Assembly: GCF_027172205.1 (NCBI RefSeq)
Contig: NC_070603.1
Coordinates: 11,826,001 to 11,890,000, forward strand
Origin: Podarcis raffonei
Taxonomy: Eukaryota; Chordata; Lepidosauria; Squamata; Lacertidae
Direction: 5' to 3'
DNA length: 64,000 nucleotides
Shown here: positions 37,472-50,181 of the stretch, piece after piece
How the letters are laid out: every line of letters begins with the position of its first letter
Position numbering within the stretch: position 1 is the stretch's first letter
Made by a program: the position numbers and the translations under genes
Notes under the pieces: generated by a model
Databases searched by the model: none
The model's input: the letters and a program-made list of their open reading frames with translations, nothing else
Told to the model about the DNA's origin: nothing

Positions 37472-37912
37472 TTCTCTTCCTTTATTTCCTCTATCTCTTT
37501 AGGGAGGTCCTCAAACTTTTTTCCTTTCCATTCTCATTCCACTCCTTTCCTCCAGGATGAAAGTGAAGATGGTCTTGCTTCTGAATGCTAGGGATAAACA
37601 AACAAATAAATACCTCTTTCCTCGTAGGCTCTGACACATCATAACCTAATGTGACGTTCCTTCCAGCTGGCAGCGCTATGTAGTTCTTTGCAGCGACTGA
37701 ATGGAGGCAGTCACAGCATGGAATACAGGAGGTCAACTATCCCCTTCATTAGAGCGTGCCCCCCCTTTCCTCCTAAAGGAGTATTCACATCTTTCACCCC
37801 CACACCAATACACCCCCTCTACTCACACACGCATACTCTGTCTCCCTCTCTCCCTATAAGCATCGGTCTTAAGGACAAAAGGCTATGGGAAAACGGGGGA
37901 CTTGTTCCAGAA

Positions 37913-37914
<2 letters not shown>

Positions 37915-37959
<45 letters not shown>
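37915..37959. repeat. (GT)n microsatellite
   Basis: About twenty-two perfect GT units followed by CGCGCG-like sequence, a potential Z-DNA former. Confidence 0.92.
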
Positions 37960-37960
<1 letters not shown>

Positions 37961-38782
37961 CGCGCGCCCTTTATATATTCTTAGTTCCGATGACTTCTCG
38001 GTGATGATTTTACACTCTTTTTAATAGAGCACTTTACCCGTTAGGAAATGATTCAGAGGCAGACAAATAAAAATATCTCCTCCAGCTTAGTGCCCTGTCT
38101 GGTCGGAAGTCCAAGTTCATTTCCAAGTTAAAAGAGGCGGCAGCCTTTCATTCTAAAGTCACAATGAGAAGGAGGGCCCCCGTTTGGCCTTGTTGTTTGT
38201 GTCAACAAACGGGACACCTCCGAAGGTATTTATCGCTTTGCATCGTTTGGTCGACAATGTTCTTCAGAGGCAGCTGAAGGAAGCAAGGGAGATTTTATGT
38301 CTCTTCCTCTCTCTGGGAGTTCTCACACTTCATTTTTTAATTTAAAATAATAATAATATGATCTCCTAAATGAGAGTATTCGGAAGTCTAACAATAGAAT
38401 TATCCATATGCACACCCTGAGTCACCCTGATGCCAGAATAGTTGTTGACTCTGGAAAACATCTAAGGAAAAGAATATTGCGATGCAACCAGCAGGCCTCT
38501 GTGGGAAAAATCAGTGTCTTTGATTATATAAAGTTGTATTCAACAGCACTGAGGCAGGAAGGGTGTCCCATCAGGTATGTAACAATTCTTACTTTGTTTT
38601 CTTTCTTCCTCTGACTTCCTCTTTTTAATTGCATTTATAATCTCTTTCTCCGGCTAATCTAAGGGGAAACCATGGAAGCCTCAGGCTGTGATGTTGAGCG
38701 CACCTATTTAGCACCTACCTAAACAGGAGAAGGTTGACTTGGCAATAAAGTTGGTTGGCTCCAAATAAAGAATTGGAATGCT

Positions 38783-38876
38783 AGGCTGCAAGCCTATACA
38801 CCCTTATTTGGGATTAAGCCCCCTGAATTTAGTGATATTTACTTCTGAGCAGCCATACATAAGATTACACTTACGC
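38783..38876. repeat. ~85-bp interspersed repeat copy
   Basis: GGCTGCAAGCCTATACACCC at the left and ATACATAAGATTACACTTAC at the right mark a complete but diverged copy. Confidence 0.65.
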
Positions 38877-40887
38877 AATGGGCTTTTATATTTTATCGTT
38901 GTTGTTTTTGAGATGAGCATCAAATTTCGGCAGAAAAAAAATTATTTCCACGCAATGCCGAAATCTGGTGTTAGCAATGTAACTGCTGGAAGAGTTACTG
39001 GACGTCGTTTTGACGTCCAATGAAATGTACAGTGAATGTTGCAACTTTTTTTAAAGCCCTCAATGATCTCCCAAATATCTTTTGGGGAATCCCTGAACAC
39101 CTGAGGTTTGCATATGCTAGAAGCAAAAAGTAGAACTTTTCTAGTCTCTAAAGTAAACAGGAAATGGTTTCTTGAAACTTCCCGATGCAATCCACCCCCG
39201 ATTTTTCAGATGCCCTCAGATTACTCAAGTTGGCAATAAATTCCTGTAAACAACAACAACCGGACGTCCATTCGCTATATGGCCACTTGGAGCCTCCATC
39301 TCTGGAAAACCATTGCCATGATTTTTCCTGCCGCTCCAGTAGCCTTTTCGTTGTCTTGAAAGTCTTATCCTGACGACAGACTTTCGACTGGATAGCAACA
39401 ATGCCCTGCACATAAGGGGCTATCTTAAATATTAAAGATAATAAACGCCCCTCACTTGTTGTATGATACTTTCGTGGACCCAGCCGGCACAACACACACA
39501 CACGTGTATTTTCTTTATATGCCTACTGTGCGTTCATCGTATGTGTTTAGGGGTATATTGCTGAATAGAAGACTTTCCCCCTCAAGAACGATCATTTCTA
39601 ATGGCTATATAAATTCTCCTTTTCAAAGTTAGTGTCAAAAGTCTGCCAAAGTCTGCCAGAGTCTTCCCTTGTGAGCTTTGTCTACAGTTGTTTAGTGGAA
39701 TTTGCTGCAACAGGGCATTAAAACAAATTTATATTTTACTCCCCCAACTCCTGTGCCTTTGTGCTCATGTTAAGTCATCCTCCTTGCATAACTCCATTTC
39801 ATCATTGAGAACGGAAAGGGACCCTTAAACCAAAGAATTGTCAGTTCCTTCCACCCACACGTATATGGCTGAGGGACCCGCCATCTTTCCTCCTTGGATA
39901 CGAGGATAACCATGCATTTCAGTTGTAAGCAATGAAGAAAGAATCTATGTTAACCGTAAGGAACAGAGAATCATCGACCTTTGATAATACAGTGTTGGCT
40001 TCTTGTTCCTAAAAAACGCAAGGGCAAAACCTCTCGTTTACTGCAGTACAGCAGAATCGCAGTCTTTGAGAATTACTTGACATATTGTAATCGAAATGAT
40101 ATTCTGTATGTGTGTGCGCGGGAGCGAGAAAGAGATGAGCACAGGCTTACTGAGAAGGAAGACCCACTGATGTTAAACTTGCTTAGGATCGCTCTGCATG
40201 TTTGTCGTGGGACGTACACTGGGCTGGTGGATTGAGTCGGCTTTCTATAATCAGCAAGAATTCATGGAGGCGCAGGAAACTATAGGGCAGATAATATTAA
40301 TTGACTGATTAATTCACCGGCCCTGAAAAGGGTGGCACACTCTGATAGCCAACACATAAACTCGAACAATGTGTGCCGAGTATACAGTTTACCCACCAGG
40401 CTGCCAAGGGGTGTCACCTCTCCACGCTGCTCTGCAGCATTTATGGTCAGCTGCTGAGCTGTGCAACAGGAATGCGCCTTGTAACGTATACCACCAGAGG
40501 TATGAATTATTTACAGTCCGCATTTCCAGCAGCAATCTCACACATGTGAGATATGAAGGCTTTGAAATGGTCTCAGTACCTGGCTCGAAAGACTCCTTGC
40601 CCTAGTGCTTTAACCCACCAAGAAAACAGCCCAAATATTCAGATTCCTCTAGGAAAGGTAGTTGCTCCATTCATACTATATGTACAGGATGGGGGTTTTG
40701 ACAGCTTTCTGACAAATATGCCGATGGGCTACTGCCTGGTCTTCACATGATATTGAGAAGGCTCAAAAGTCGAGGGGGAACAAACAAATAACCAGGCAGA
40801 AGGATTCTCATTCTCTTCTCTTTTGTCCACACGCTCCTGTGTGTGCTTAGGCAGACAGTGATTATAGCTACATAATATGCTCCCAAG

Positions 40888-41353
40888 TGCTGCTGCTGCT
40901 GCTGCTGCTGTTGTTTAGTCGTGTCCGGCTCTTCCTGACCCCATGGACCAGAGCACGCCAGGCACTCCTGTCTTCCACTGCCTCCAGCAGTTTGGTCAAA
41001 CTCATATTGGTAGCTTCGAGAACACTGTGCAACCATCTCGTCCTCTGCCGTCCCCTTCTCCTTGTGCCCTCCATCTTTCCAACATCAGGGGCTTTTCCAG
41101 GGAGTCTTCTCTTCTCACGAGGTGGCCAAAGTATTGGAGCCTCAGCTTCAGGATCTGTCCTTCCAGTGAGCACTCAGGGCTGATTTCCTTCAGAATGGAT
41201 CGATTTGATCTTCTTGCAGTCCACGGGACTCTCAAGAGTCTCCTCCAGCACCATAATTCAAAAGCATCAATTCTTCGGCGATCAGCCTTCTTTACGGTCC
41301 AGTTCTCACTTCCATACATCACTACTGGGAAAACCATAGCTTTACCTATACAA
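40888..41353 (-). mobile_element. RTE-BovB LINE, 3' end with partial reverse transcriptase ORF
   Basis: Read on the minus strand this is the truncated 3' end of a BovB element. The conserved C-terminal part of its ORF is visible as VMYGSENWTVKKADRRRIDA, then FELWCWRRLLRVPWTARRSN, LQYFGHLVRREDSLEKPLML and, in another frame, WRALVHGVRKSRTRLN. The change of frame near 41070 shows a decayed, inactive copy. It ends in a CAG/CAA trinucleotide tail at 40888-40915, as BovB elements do. The 5' side is truncated, the usual outcome of incomplete reverse transcription. BovB is common in squamates. Confidence 0.9.
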
Positions 41354-43814
41354 AATAGTTACATATAATTCAAGCATACAGGTTTTATTTATTAAGTTAA
41401 ACTGTTGGTTGTTCTCCATCAGTGACTAAGTTCTGGAATTCTACCGTAGATGTACGATTTTTTAGAAAAAGTTCTGTTTAATCTTTGAAAGTTCACCATA
41501 ACTCATTCCTCTCTTCGGCCATCTTTATATATATACCTTATTTTGTCTTCTTATGCAGCTTCAGCATATCTCTGTCCGTCCATCCGTCCATCCATCCATC
41601 CTTCCATCCCTTATTCCATCCAATCAGCCTCTCTGTTTGTCTTTTCCTTCCCACCTCCATTTTCTCACTTGGTTTCCAACAAACCTTTTTGAAAAACTGA
41701 GAAACTTACATCAATACTAAATCACGGTTTATTATCACAAGATTATAAAGTGCTTTACAGTGTTTTCCAAGCATTTCTGTGCAGCGTAGTGGTCAATTGG
41801 GAGGTCACAAGCACCGTCGAAACAAGTTTTAAAAAGCAAATAATAAACTAGTTAGGCAGATAAATAGATAGACAGATAGAAAACACTGCCAAAGAACTGA
41901 CACACACACGAGAGAGCGAGTTTCCCCTTTACACCACTCTCTTAAGCACCCTGAATTCAACCCAGAAGAAAAATTAAGCACTTTTAAAATCCTTTAGAAA
42001 TTAATGAGACTCTGTGTATACTTGTAAATCCTATTTAAGTATGCTGAACTTCCTCTGAGTTGAGTTTATTTGGAGAAAAGTCCAACTGAAATCGCTAGGA
42101 TTAAATCCAAGTTAGAGTCGTGGGTGTAGAGCCCGAACAGGTTTATTATGGCGTGAGCTGCGAAGTTGGCAACAGCCTATTTCATTTGCTTAGGAAAAGG
42201 TCATTCCGTAATGGGTGAGTTACACTTCAACCCAGCCTACACTTGGAAACAATAATTTATTGAAGCTTCCTACTCACTGAGATTCGGACTGAAAATACAA
42301 GGCTGCGATTTTCTGCACCCTGATTTATGTGGAAGCCCCACTGAACTCAATGTTGATTTCAGAGCAAACACAGAACTGGACTTTTTATCTCCCACTGATT
42401 CGAATGGCACAACAACGCTTAATTTTGTCTCCATACCATATTATTATTATTATTATTTTGTTGTTGTTGTTGTTTGTTGTTGCTATATTATTATTACTGT
42501 TGTTGTTTTGTTATTGGTACGATTACACTAGTATCGAAGAATGAGTACAATCCAGCCGAAGTTAAGCGCTTTCGGTCAAATGGTTATGAATCAGTCAACC
42601 ACCTCCTTACTTCTCTTCTGCTGAAATCTAAATTTCGCTAAATTGGGACTCAACTTTGGTACTCATCGCATCCTGCTCCAATTCCACTGTGACGTGATAA
42701 TGTTTAATAGCTCGGAGCCAAAGAACTAGGAAGGCCACCAGCAACCGTTCCTTTGAACACACGGAATATTTCATGTGATGCCTCACTGGAACGTGTACAC
42801 ACCCCTGCGAATCTATTAATTGTTGATTTCCCCGTTTAACATCTGAACAACAACGGCGAGGAGCTCCTTGTATTCTTTTAGTTTATTCATTAATTAATGT
42901 GGCAAGTTTAAGGTCCTGACATCCATTTTGTTTTGCCTCTGCGCAGTTGTTGTCAATAGATTTACTCTGTGTTTATACCCAAAAGGCAAAGTCTACCCGA
43001 TCTAGTGTTTAATTGGGTTGTGTTTCGTAGTAAACAAATAAATTAAAATGTACTTAACCTTACCCATCTGTACTCTGTGCTTTCCCACCTCATCCCCCGC
43101 CCCCTTTCACTTAGGTTGTTAGTCTACTTTACTCACTAAACTGTTCCCATCGGAGTAGCGAGCAAAGATATTAGAGAGTGTCATTAAACGAATCTCCTTT
43201 TATAGAAAACATGCATTCAGTCTATGGAACTCTATTAAGGTAATAATAAGACTAATAATACCAGTAAAAGACGCCCAGTCAAACCGTGGGCCCTTCAGGA
43301 ACAATCATTCTAAGAAGAACAATATATGCAACTCTATAATGAGTTAATATACTTCAAATATGGCAACTAATTAGAATTCAAAGACATATGAATAGGCTCG
43401 CAACTATTAAAAAGTTTCCATCCTGATTGCCTCTCCCTTAGAAGCACAAAAATAGTCAGACACCGCAGGGTGCCTCTTGGGAAATATTCCATATAGACAT
43501 TTTTGTTATGTTGACCCACAAGAAAAAGTTCACATATAGGGCAATTCCTTTGTTAAGCCAAGTAAAATGTCACAAAATACTGTGCACGTTTCCGAGTTCT
43601 CCAGAGCTCTTCGTTAAGGCTAGATGGTAAACAAAGGAAGGAAAGGGGAGGGATTGGCAAGCGCTGCCTGCATGGGGTTCACATTTAGTCACAGTACTAA
43701 GATGAAATGTGGGAGGAGGGAGCAGGAACCCCCTGTGTAGAATTTAGAACCTACGTAGTCATGGATCTCAGTTCCAGCCACGTATACTATGGGAGGTAGG
43801 TCCCATAGACCACA

Positions 43815-43905
43815 ACCCCACGCAAGTCTACTCAGAAGTAAGACCCACTGAATTCCATGGGACTTATCGCCATAGACGTGTGTGCACTGTATAGAATTGC
43901 AATCT
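43815..43905. repeat. ~85-bp interspersed repeat copy
   Basis: TCTACTCAGAAGTAAGACCC leads, followed by 'attccatgggactta', and 'tatagaattgcaat' ends the copy. It is well preserved. Confidence 0.7.
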
Positions 43906-44611
43906 TAATTTCGAGGGTGTTTACCCGGCGCATATAGATCTGTCTGTGGGTTTCACTCCATTTATCCTCTCCTGAAAGCCAGTGTTGGCTGGGATCAATT
44001 TTTGATAAGGTGTTTTTCAGCAGGAAGTCAACGTGGCTGCTTCCGAAGAAACCCCACCATTCACTGAAATTGGGGCTTGTGAATGAACGTTCGTCAGTGG
44101 TCGGAGCCTTCTGACAAACCACTGATTTAATTAAAATAGTTTAAACTTACGGTGGCATATGAAAGAACGTGTAGTTCAAAGTTTCCAAAGTTTTCAAGAG
44201 AGGACCACGATGATCCCATTTCAGGTTTTATCTATTTTCAAGATTTTTGTTAGAGCTGAATCAAGATAAAACAAGAGAGATATATTCATTCTTCCCCACC
44301 CCCCTGCCGCCCAGATTGTTAGATGGATAAATTTCCCATTGTTTCGTAAGACCCAGACATAGATCTTGTCGCGTTCTGAAAGGAATAACGAGATAGTGGT
44401 GTTTGTTTGTGTTTCTATACATAGATAAATCCATTTTTATTATTTTATGTAAAGAGTGGAAATGTATGCACATAAATGATCTCTTACAGGCTTGTCTTGC
44501 AGTTCTGCTGCAGAGCGAAGACCTAGACTCGTAGCTTAAAGTCACTCCTTACGCAACTTGAATTTATTGATATTTCTTCTCCCCGCCCCCCTCGCTAATG
44601 TTCTGCATGCG

Positions 44612-44660
44612 GTACAAAATAAGCCGCTTTGTGCACAGCTTACTGCAGAAAGGCAGCATA
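44612..44660 (+). repeat. L2/CR1-like 3' tail
   Basis: AAATAAGCCGCTTTGTGCAC followed by AAAGGCAGCATATAAATAGA has the same tail pattern as 22045, ending in ATAAATAGA. Confidence 0.45.
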
Positions 44661-45885
44661 TAAATAGAGGAAATCAAGTCAACCAAACTTACTTAAATGG
44701 AAACACTGGAATTAGAAATGTTCCAGTCGAGTCAATATGTATCCTAAACAAAGGCATTCACTTCTTCAGTTGACCTGTGGAGAGAGAGAGAGGGCTGTGT
44801 CTCCTGCAACAAAACCGCATCTGGAACATAGCTCCTTAGAGTAGACCTTTTTAGCACACCGGAGAGCTTCTAATGGGGGAAACCAGAGGCGGGAAGGCAT
44901 TGACAAACTTGCTCTCTTTAAACTGAACTTTTGCACTTGCTTTCAAGAACATTATCGGGGTGGGTTACAGGCCCCCTTGGAGACTCGCTTTCCATGCTAA
45001 ATAATTAATTAACGCGCAGCTGCATCGCGGCCGGGGCGCTCCCTGCTCTTCATACGGCCTGCAAAACTTGCTCCCAAGAAATCATTATACAACTGGGCTG
45101 CTGTTGCTTCTCTTTGGCTGCCGTCCTAGGGTCGTGTGCTAGTCATCCGACTCTTATTTTTCTCCCTCTCACTGCAAGACATTCACGTCTCAGACAGCCG
45201 AAATTTAACAAGCATCGCTTGGGAAGAAATGGAAAGGCGATTACATCTTCCACCCCCACTTTAAAAAAAGAAAGAAAGAAAATAAAAGATGTGGGAAACG
45301 TTTAATGGGATGTATAAAGAAATTAATTGCAATTCTATGAGCACTTACTTCGGAGTAAGCTCCAATGAACTCAGCGGGAAGGACATGCACGTGAATGTAT
45401 AATATGGTCGCCATGGGCAGCAAAATGAACACGCGTGTTGTTTTGCTTGCACAAACGCGATTTTTAAGGAGAGGGTGCACGTGTGTTACAGCATTTTATC
45501 CGACTGGCGATTTTTTTCTTCTTAAATCTGGACCCAGCCAACATGTACACCCGCAGGCCTCAAAGAAGGGACACCCAAGGCTTTTTTTGGAACCATCCCA
45601 AACGAAACACTAACTTAAGCTGGAATGCTGGCTATCTGTTCCCTGGACTCAGTGCTGGACCTCTACCCTTTCTCTCTAAAAGATACCCTGGAAATTTGGG
45701 ATTCCACTCACTTCTCACTGTATGAGGGAAAATCCCCAGGCCATTTATCCCCGGAGCATATTGGCTTCATAAGATTTTAAGACATATCCAGGAACGTGTG
45801 TTTAGGACTGAAAGCATCGCTCAGCCGAAGGTGAAATATTTCCGCCAACACCAACCACGTCAAATCTACACCTTGAAAAATGTCC

Positions 45886-45952
45886 ACTCCTCCTCCTCCT
45901 CCTCCTCCTCCTCCTCCTCCTCCTCCTCCTCCTCCTCCTCCTCCTCCTCCTC
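45886..45952. repeat. (CTC)n trinucleotide array
   Basis: About twenty-two perfect CTC units, the longest trinucleotide repeat in the window. It is purine/pyrimidine asymmetric and translates to poly-Gly or poly-Arg in spurious minus-strand frames. Confidence 0.95.
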
Positions 45953-47612
45953 GTTCTTCTATTTTGTCCTGCTTTAACAACAACAAAGAGACCTGCTGAC
46001 ACCTGAAGGTCTAAGGAACTCATTGTGGAGTAAACTTTCTTCGTGGACCCGAATCTACTTTATCCGAACCCTCCTCGGCTCTAGCGACGCTTTTGTCGGG
46101 AGATATTCGCTGGGGCGTTTAACGCAGCTATTCATTTAGGAGACAAGAAGGCTAAAAGATAAAGCTAAATTAAGCGTCAATTGAGTCATTAAACCTCAAT
46201 CTCCAAATGTAATCAAGATGCTATCATGATTCTAGCCTAACTGATGCTCAGAAGCATTTTAAACACATCCCAGAGAAAGTTAAGTCTTATTGATTTCAAA
46301 GGGGAGACTCGAACCCGCGCTTATTTCTTTTTCCCACGGGAATCAATGGGGTGTAGAAAAGCTTAACTTCGGCGGAACCGTGTGCTTTGTTTGAATAGAA
46401 TGGCTACTACGGTTCTCCTAAAATTTATATATATATATTCAAGTAGCCGAGATCTTTTCCAGCAAGATAGATGTCCCACTTACATATGAGTTTACTTTAA
46501 AATATATACATGGCATTTACTTAGAGGTACTTTCCATGGAAAGCAAGGATGCTTACATCCAAGGAACTGTTCTTCTCCCATCCCCCCAAAAAACGTGTTT
46601 AGGATTAGGGTGCAAAAATTCAGTACGTTCTTCTGGAGTTCCTGGAAAGTGAGGCGCGGGAGTGGGGGGGAAAGTTTACAATCAGATTCCAGCAACTCAG
46701 TTCTTGTTCCCCCAGATGTATAAAACTGGAATGAACAATACCTTCCATTCCTAGAGTAGGACACGTAGGCAGTCTTGGGAGGACAGTCAACTATGATCTA
46801 TGGGCATCAAAGATCAACCCGAGCGCCATCCAGCCCGAAGTTAAGGCATTGTCACGTCCATTGATTTCAGTGGGGGAGAAGGTGCGCACGCCTGTTTTAT
46901 AAAGCACATACTCAACCCTCCGCTTTAAATCAGTGACACTCAAAAAGTGCCTAACATTGGCTGAATCGTGCTCCTTTTAGTAAAAAAGTAGTACGTTCTA
47001 AAATTAAAATTTGTCAAACAAGGTTAAATAAAAATAACACCAACAGCTCAGTTGGTCTAGAACTGTAGCCATCTTTATTTTCCATCGTTTTGTAGCCAAC
47101 ATTTCGGGGAAAAAGAATTCCATTAAGTAAACAAGGGAGCTGTTAATTCCGTATGTATAGGGGAGAGTGCCTGGAGTAATACTTCTCACCATCCTTTCTG
47201 ATGGAAATGTCGCATCCTTGCCATCGAATTCCATTTGAAACCGAAGGATGTAAACATTTGGGACCGTATGTGCGTGGCGCTGGAAATATATATTGTAAGC
47301 AATGAGATCTGAGGGAAATGAAGTGCACAAAGTACAGGGTGGATGATAATTAGGTAACTAATTAACATACCTAAAACTCAGGATACAGTTGAGGAAATGG
47401 ACTCTAGTCCACGTATGCTGATGCCATAGTATGTATATTTAAGGTGCCACAAATATCTGTTATTTTCCCTGCAAGAGACTAGCACTGCTGGAAAAATCTT
47501 CCAACAGTAGTTGTAAACTGCCCTGAGCTTTGGAGAGGCAACATGGTTATGATTTAAATTAACAAATAGTGTTGGGGGGAGCAACATTTTGATTGTGTCT
47601 ATTTTTGGCTTA

Positions 47613-47964
47613 AAAGGTAAAGGGACCCCTGACCATTAGGTCCAGTTGTGGCCGACTCTGGGGTTGCAGCACTCATCTCGCTTTATTGGCCGAGGGAGCC
47701 GGCATACAGCTTCCGAGTCATGTGGCCAGCATGACTAAGCCGCTTCTGGCGAACCAGAGCAGCGCACGGAAACACCGTTTACCTTCCTGCCGGAGCAGTA
47801 CCTATTTATCTACTTGCACTTTGATGTGCTTTCGAACTGCTAGGTGGGCAGGAGCTGGGACTGAGCAACGGGAGCTCACCCTGTTGCAGGGATTCGAACC
47901 GCCGACCTTCTGATCGGCAAGTCCTAGGCTCTGTGGTTTAACCCACAGCACCACCCGCATCCCT
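47613..47964 (-). mobile_element. Sauria SINE, full length, long subfamily
   Basis: The element is in minus orientation, with the tRNA-like head at the right end (GGGATGCGGGTGGTGCTGTG on the minus strand) and its B box at 47900-47890. The left end reads AAAGGTAAAGGGACCCCTGA, the complement of the typical 3' end. A 13-bp duplication, TATTTTTGGCTTA, flanks it at 47600-47612 and 47965-47977. It keeps the central 'ggagctcaccctgttgc' segment that the 5668 copy lacks. It marks the left edge of the transposon-dense part of the window. Confidence 0.93.
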
Positions 47965-47977
47965 TATTTTTGGCTTA

Positions 47978-50165
47978 CTCAGCAAAAATTAAAGCAGAGG
48001 AGAACTTCAGCCAGACCAAGAAGTGCTCCTTGGAATCAAGCAGTAGTTCCACCAGGAATAGGAAAATGCCTTTGAGCAAGTCTAACCATTGACTTACCTA
48101 ACTTAGAAATGTCTACACTTCCTGGCAGTGACTCTCCAAGGTTTCAGGCAGGGAAGCTTTCCCATTTCTATCTGGAGATGCAGGGTATTGAACCCTTGGC
48201 CTCCTGTGTGCAAAGCAGATGCTCTAACACTGAGCTCTGAACCAGGGACTGTCCAATATACTTTGCTGCCTGAGGGAGATAAGATGACACCTCTCTCATC
48301 GCATGTACAAAAGGTGGCCAGACTGGAAGCTGAATCTTATAACGGAACAGCACCCTCCACTAAAATTTATCAAAATTTATCAATTTTCTCAAAATTTTTC
48401 TTCTCCTGGAAAAAAGGCCTCCATGATTTTCCTGCCTTGCACTTCCCCCACACATTTGCACACACACACACACAGACTAGGAGCCTCAATGGCACCCCTC
48501 TGGAGGCTTCACTCAGGGCAAAAAACCCAGATAGCCTACAAGCTATGGCACTACCGCAGGGCACTTGAACATTTCTTTAGGTTTTCAAGGTGGGTAGGGT
48601 TTTTGAACAAAGGTGCATGCCTTTTTCATTTCAGTAAATATTTTCCCTGCACTCTTCAGCCTCCTTGGCCATGCTTCCTGATGTGAAAAAGCCCCATGGG
48701 ACGACTTTCCTCATGATGTCTTCCTCTGGGTCTTTATTGAAGCATGTTTAAAGTTTTTTGTATGGAAGAACCCTCAGGTATGTGAAGCCACACCAACCCC
48801 TTTGGTCTGAAATAATACAGAGTAAGCATAGGATTACTATCTTCTTGAGAATTGGGCCGTCATAAGCAACATTTTGCTAGTAAAATACAATCAGAAAGGG
48901 TGAGAGGAGGAAAACAGCCCACAATGTTGTGTTTGTTCATAAGACACAACACAGAATAGGTAGATTCTGTTCTGTACACAAGTATATCCATTGTAGGCTA
49001 GCGACAGCAGTGACTAGGACAAAAGTGGAAACAGGCTCTGAGACACTGCCTTTCTTTGGCATAAGATGCACACATTAATGTATTCATATTCCAGTTCATC
49101 CTGTTCATTGCTGAATGCTAGCAGCGTAAGACTGTATCAGATACAGTTCAAAGAGCAACTGTGGAGCAGGGACAGAGAGGAGTCTGGCCAGGGGAGAATA
49201 TGTGCCATGGAGAGAGTCCTGGGAGCCAGATAGAGAGGTTGGAGGTTCGTGATTTGCTCCTAGGCATGAGAATCCCCATCCCAACATATTGGTAGACTGG
49301 GACTAAGCCACATTGGTCTCAGTGGAAGACAGAAACTTATTTTCTCAGCTTCTCATTCAGTAGCATTTGGCAATCACCTCCCACACTGTTTTGGTACAGG
49401 CGTTCATGGCTCACATCAAGATCTGTTGTTGCCTACATATCCTACTACTAGTCAGCTATGTATATCAACTGTAGTAGTCTTCAGCTGCTCAAGAGAAGCA
49501 CATTTGTTCAACATTTATACATCCTCCAAGAGGTAATTCCAAAGGAAATGAAAGAGGGAATGTCCAAAACATGTTTATAAAACAAAATGCCTTAACAAAT
49601 TCTTCCTTTGTGATATTTTTTGATATGAGGCTGAACCAAGAGCACTAGATTTGGACATAGACATAGGTTGCTACAATATTACGATAATCCTAAATGAGAG
49701 CTGAAGATCCAGTAGGTAGTTTCACCTTGTTCAGCCAGTTGGGTTGTGAATTATTTTGCAAAAATATATGTAGATTATAAAAACTTTCAGTCTCTGTAAA
49801 ATAAATTACCTGCTTGTTTTGTATTGTATTATGTCCCTTGGATCCTGTAGGATTACCTGGAAAATGCCTGGGAATGGGTCAGAGGAGGTACAATATCAGT
49901 GGTTATAGACAGAAGGAGATACTGGGAAGGGGTAAGGCCAGGCCATTGGAAGAGAAAGGGGATCTCAGCATTTAAGATCTGTTTCACCTTCTGGTCCTCT
50001 CTTCAACAGCAGTATTCTAAGCAGTAATGCCAACCTACATTCATGCTTTAAGGAAATTTTAAGGCTGCTGCTTAGTGCCTGGTCAGTTCATAACAATCAT
50101 TGCTCACCTGATCATTTTATTTCTTATCAATAATATGGGGAGTGCCATTTGGATTGTTCTTCCTC
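47978..50165. other. Intergenic DNA with SINE
   Basis: Apart from the tRNA-Ala-type SINE at 48107-48246, I recognise no gene and no named repeat. The composition is ordinary, and open frames are short and unlike known proteins. Confidence 0.4.
48107..48246 (-). mobile_element. tRNA-Ala-derived SINE, 5' part
   Basis: On the minus strand the head reads as a tRNA-Ala-like sequence (AGCTCAGTGTTAGAGCATCT, then GCTTTGCACACAG). Further along come 'catctccagatag' and 'cctgaaaccttgg', then 'gtcactgccag'. It matches a squamate SINE type also present, split in two, at 51475-51905. The 3' half is absent or unrecognisable. Confidence 0.7.
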
Positions 50166-50181
50166 AGAAACTGCTGCATCC

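Larger units (their letters stand above)
35548..40887. other. HOXC13 upstream flank, middle part
   Basis: No gene is recognised. The 168-codon open frame around 37085-37591 passes through the TTCC repeat and is hydrophobic and low-complexity, so it is not believed. Single-copy DNA predominates, with a TTCC array at 37427-37471, a GT array at 37915-37959, a foldback sequence at 38179-38213 and an ~85-bp repeat at 38783-38876. Confidence 0.4.
41354..47599. other. HOXC13 upstream flank, distal part
   Basis: No gene is recognised. The stretch contains CCAT-type simple repeats at 41578-41608, ATT/GTT runs at 42440-42512, ~85-bp repeats at 42301-42375, 43815-43905 and 45329-45385, an L2-like tail at 44612-44660, and the CCT array at 45886-45952. 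The remainder appears to be single-copy. Confidence 0.4.

Noticed and set aside
37085-37591. 168-codon plus-strand open frame
   Set aside because: It passes through a TTCC array, has no similarity I recognise, and lacks codon or motif signals of a gene.
45777-46023. Gly-rich and Arg-rich minus-strand frames
   Set aside because: They are translations of the CTC microsatellite.
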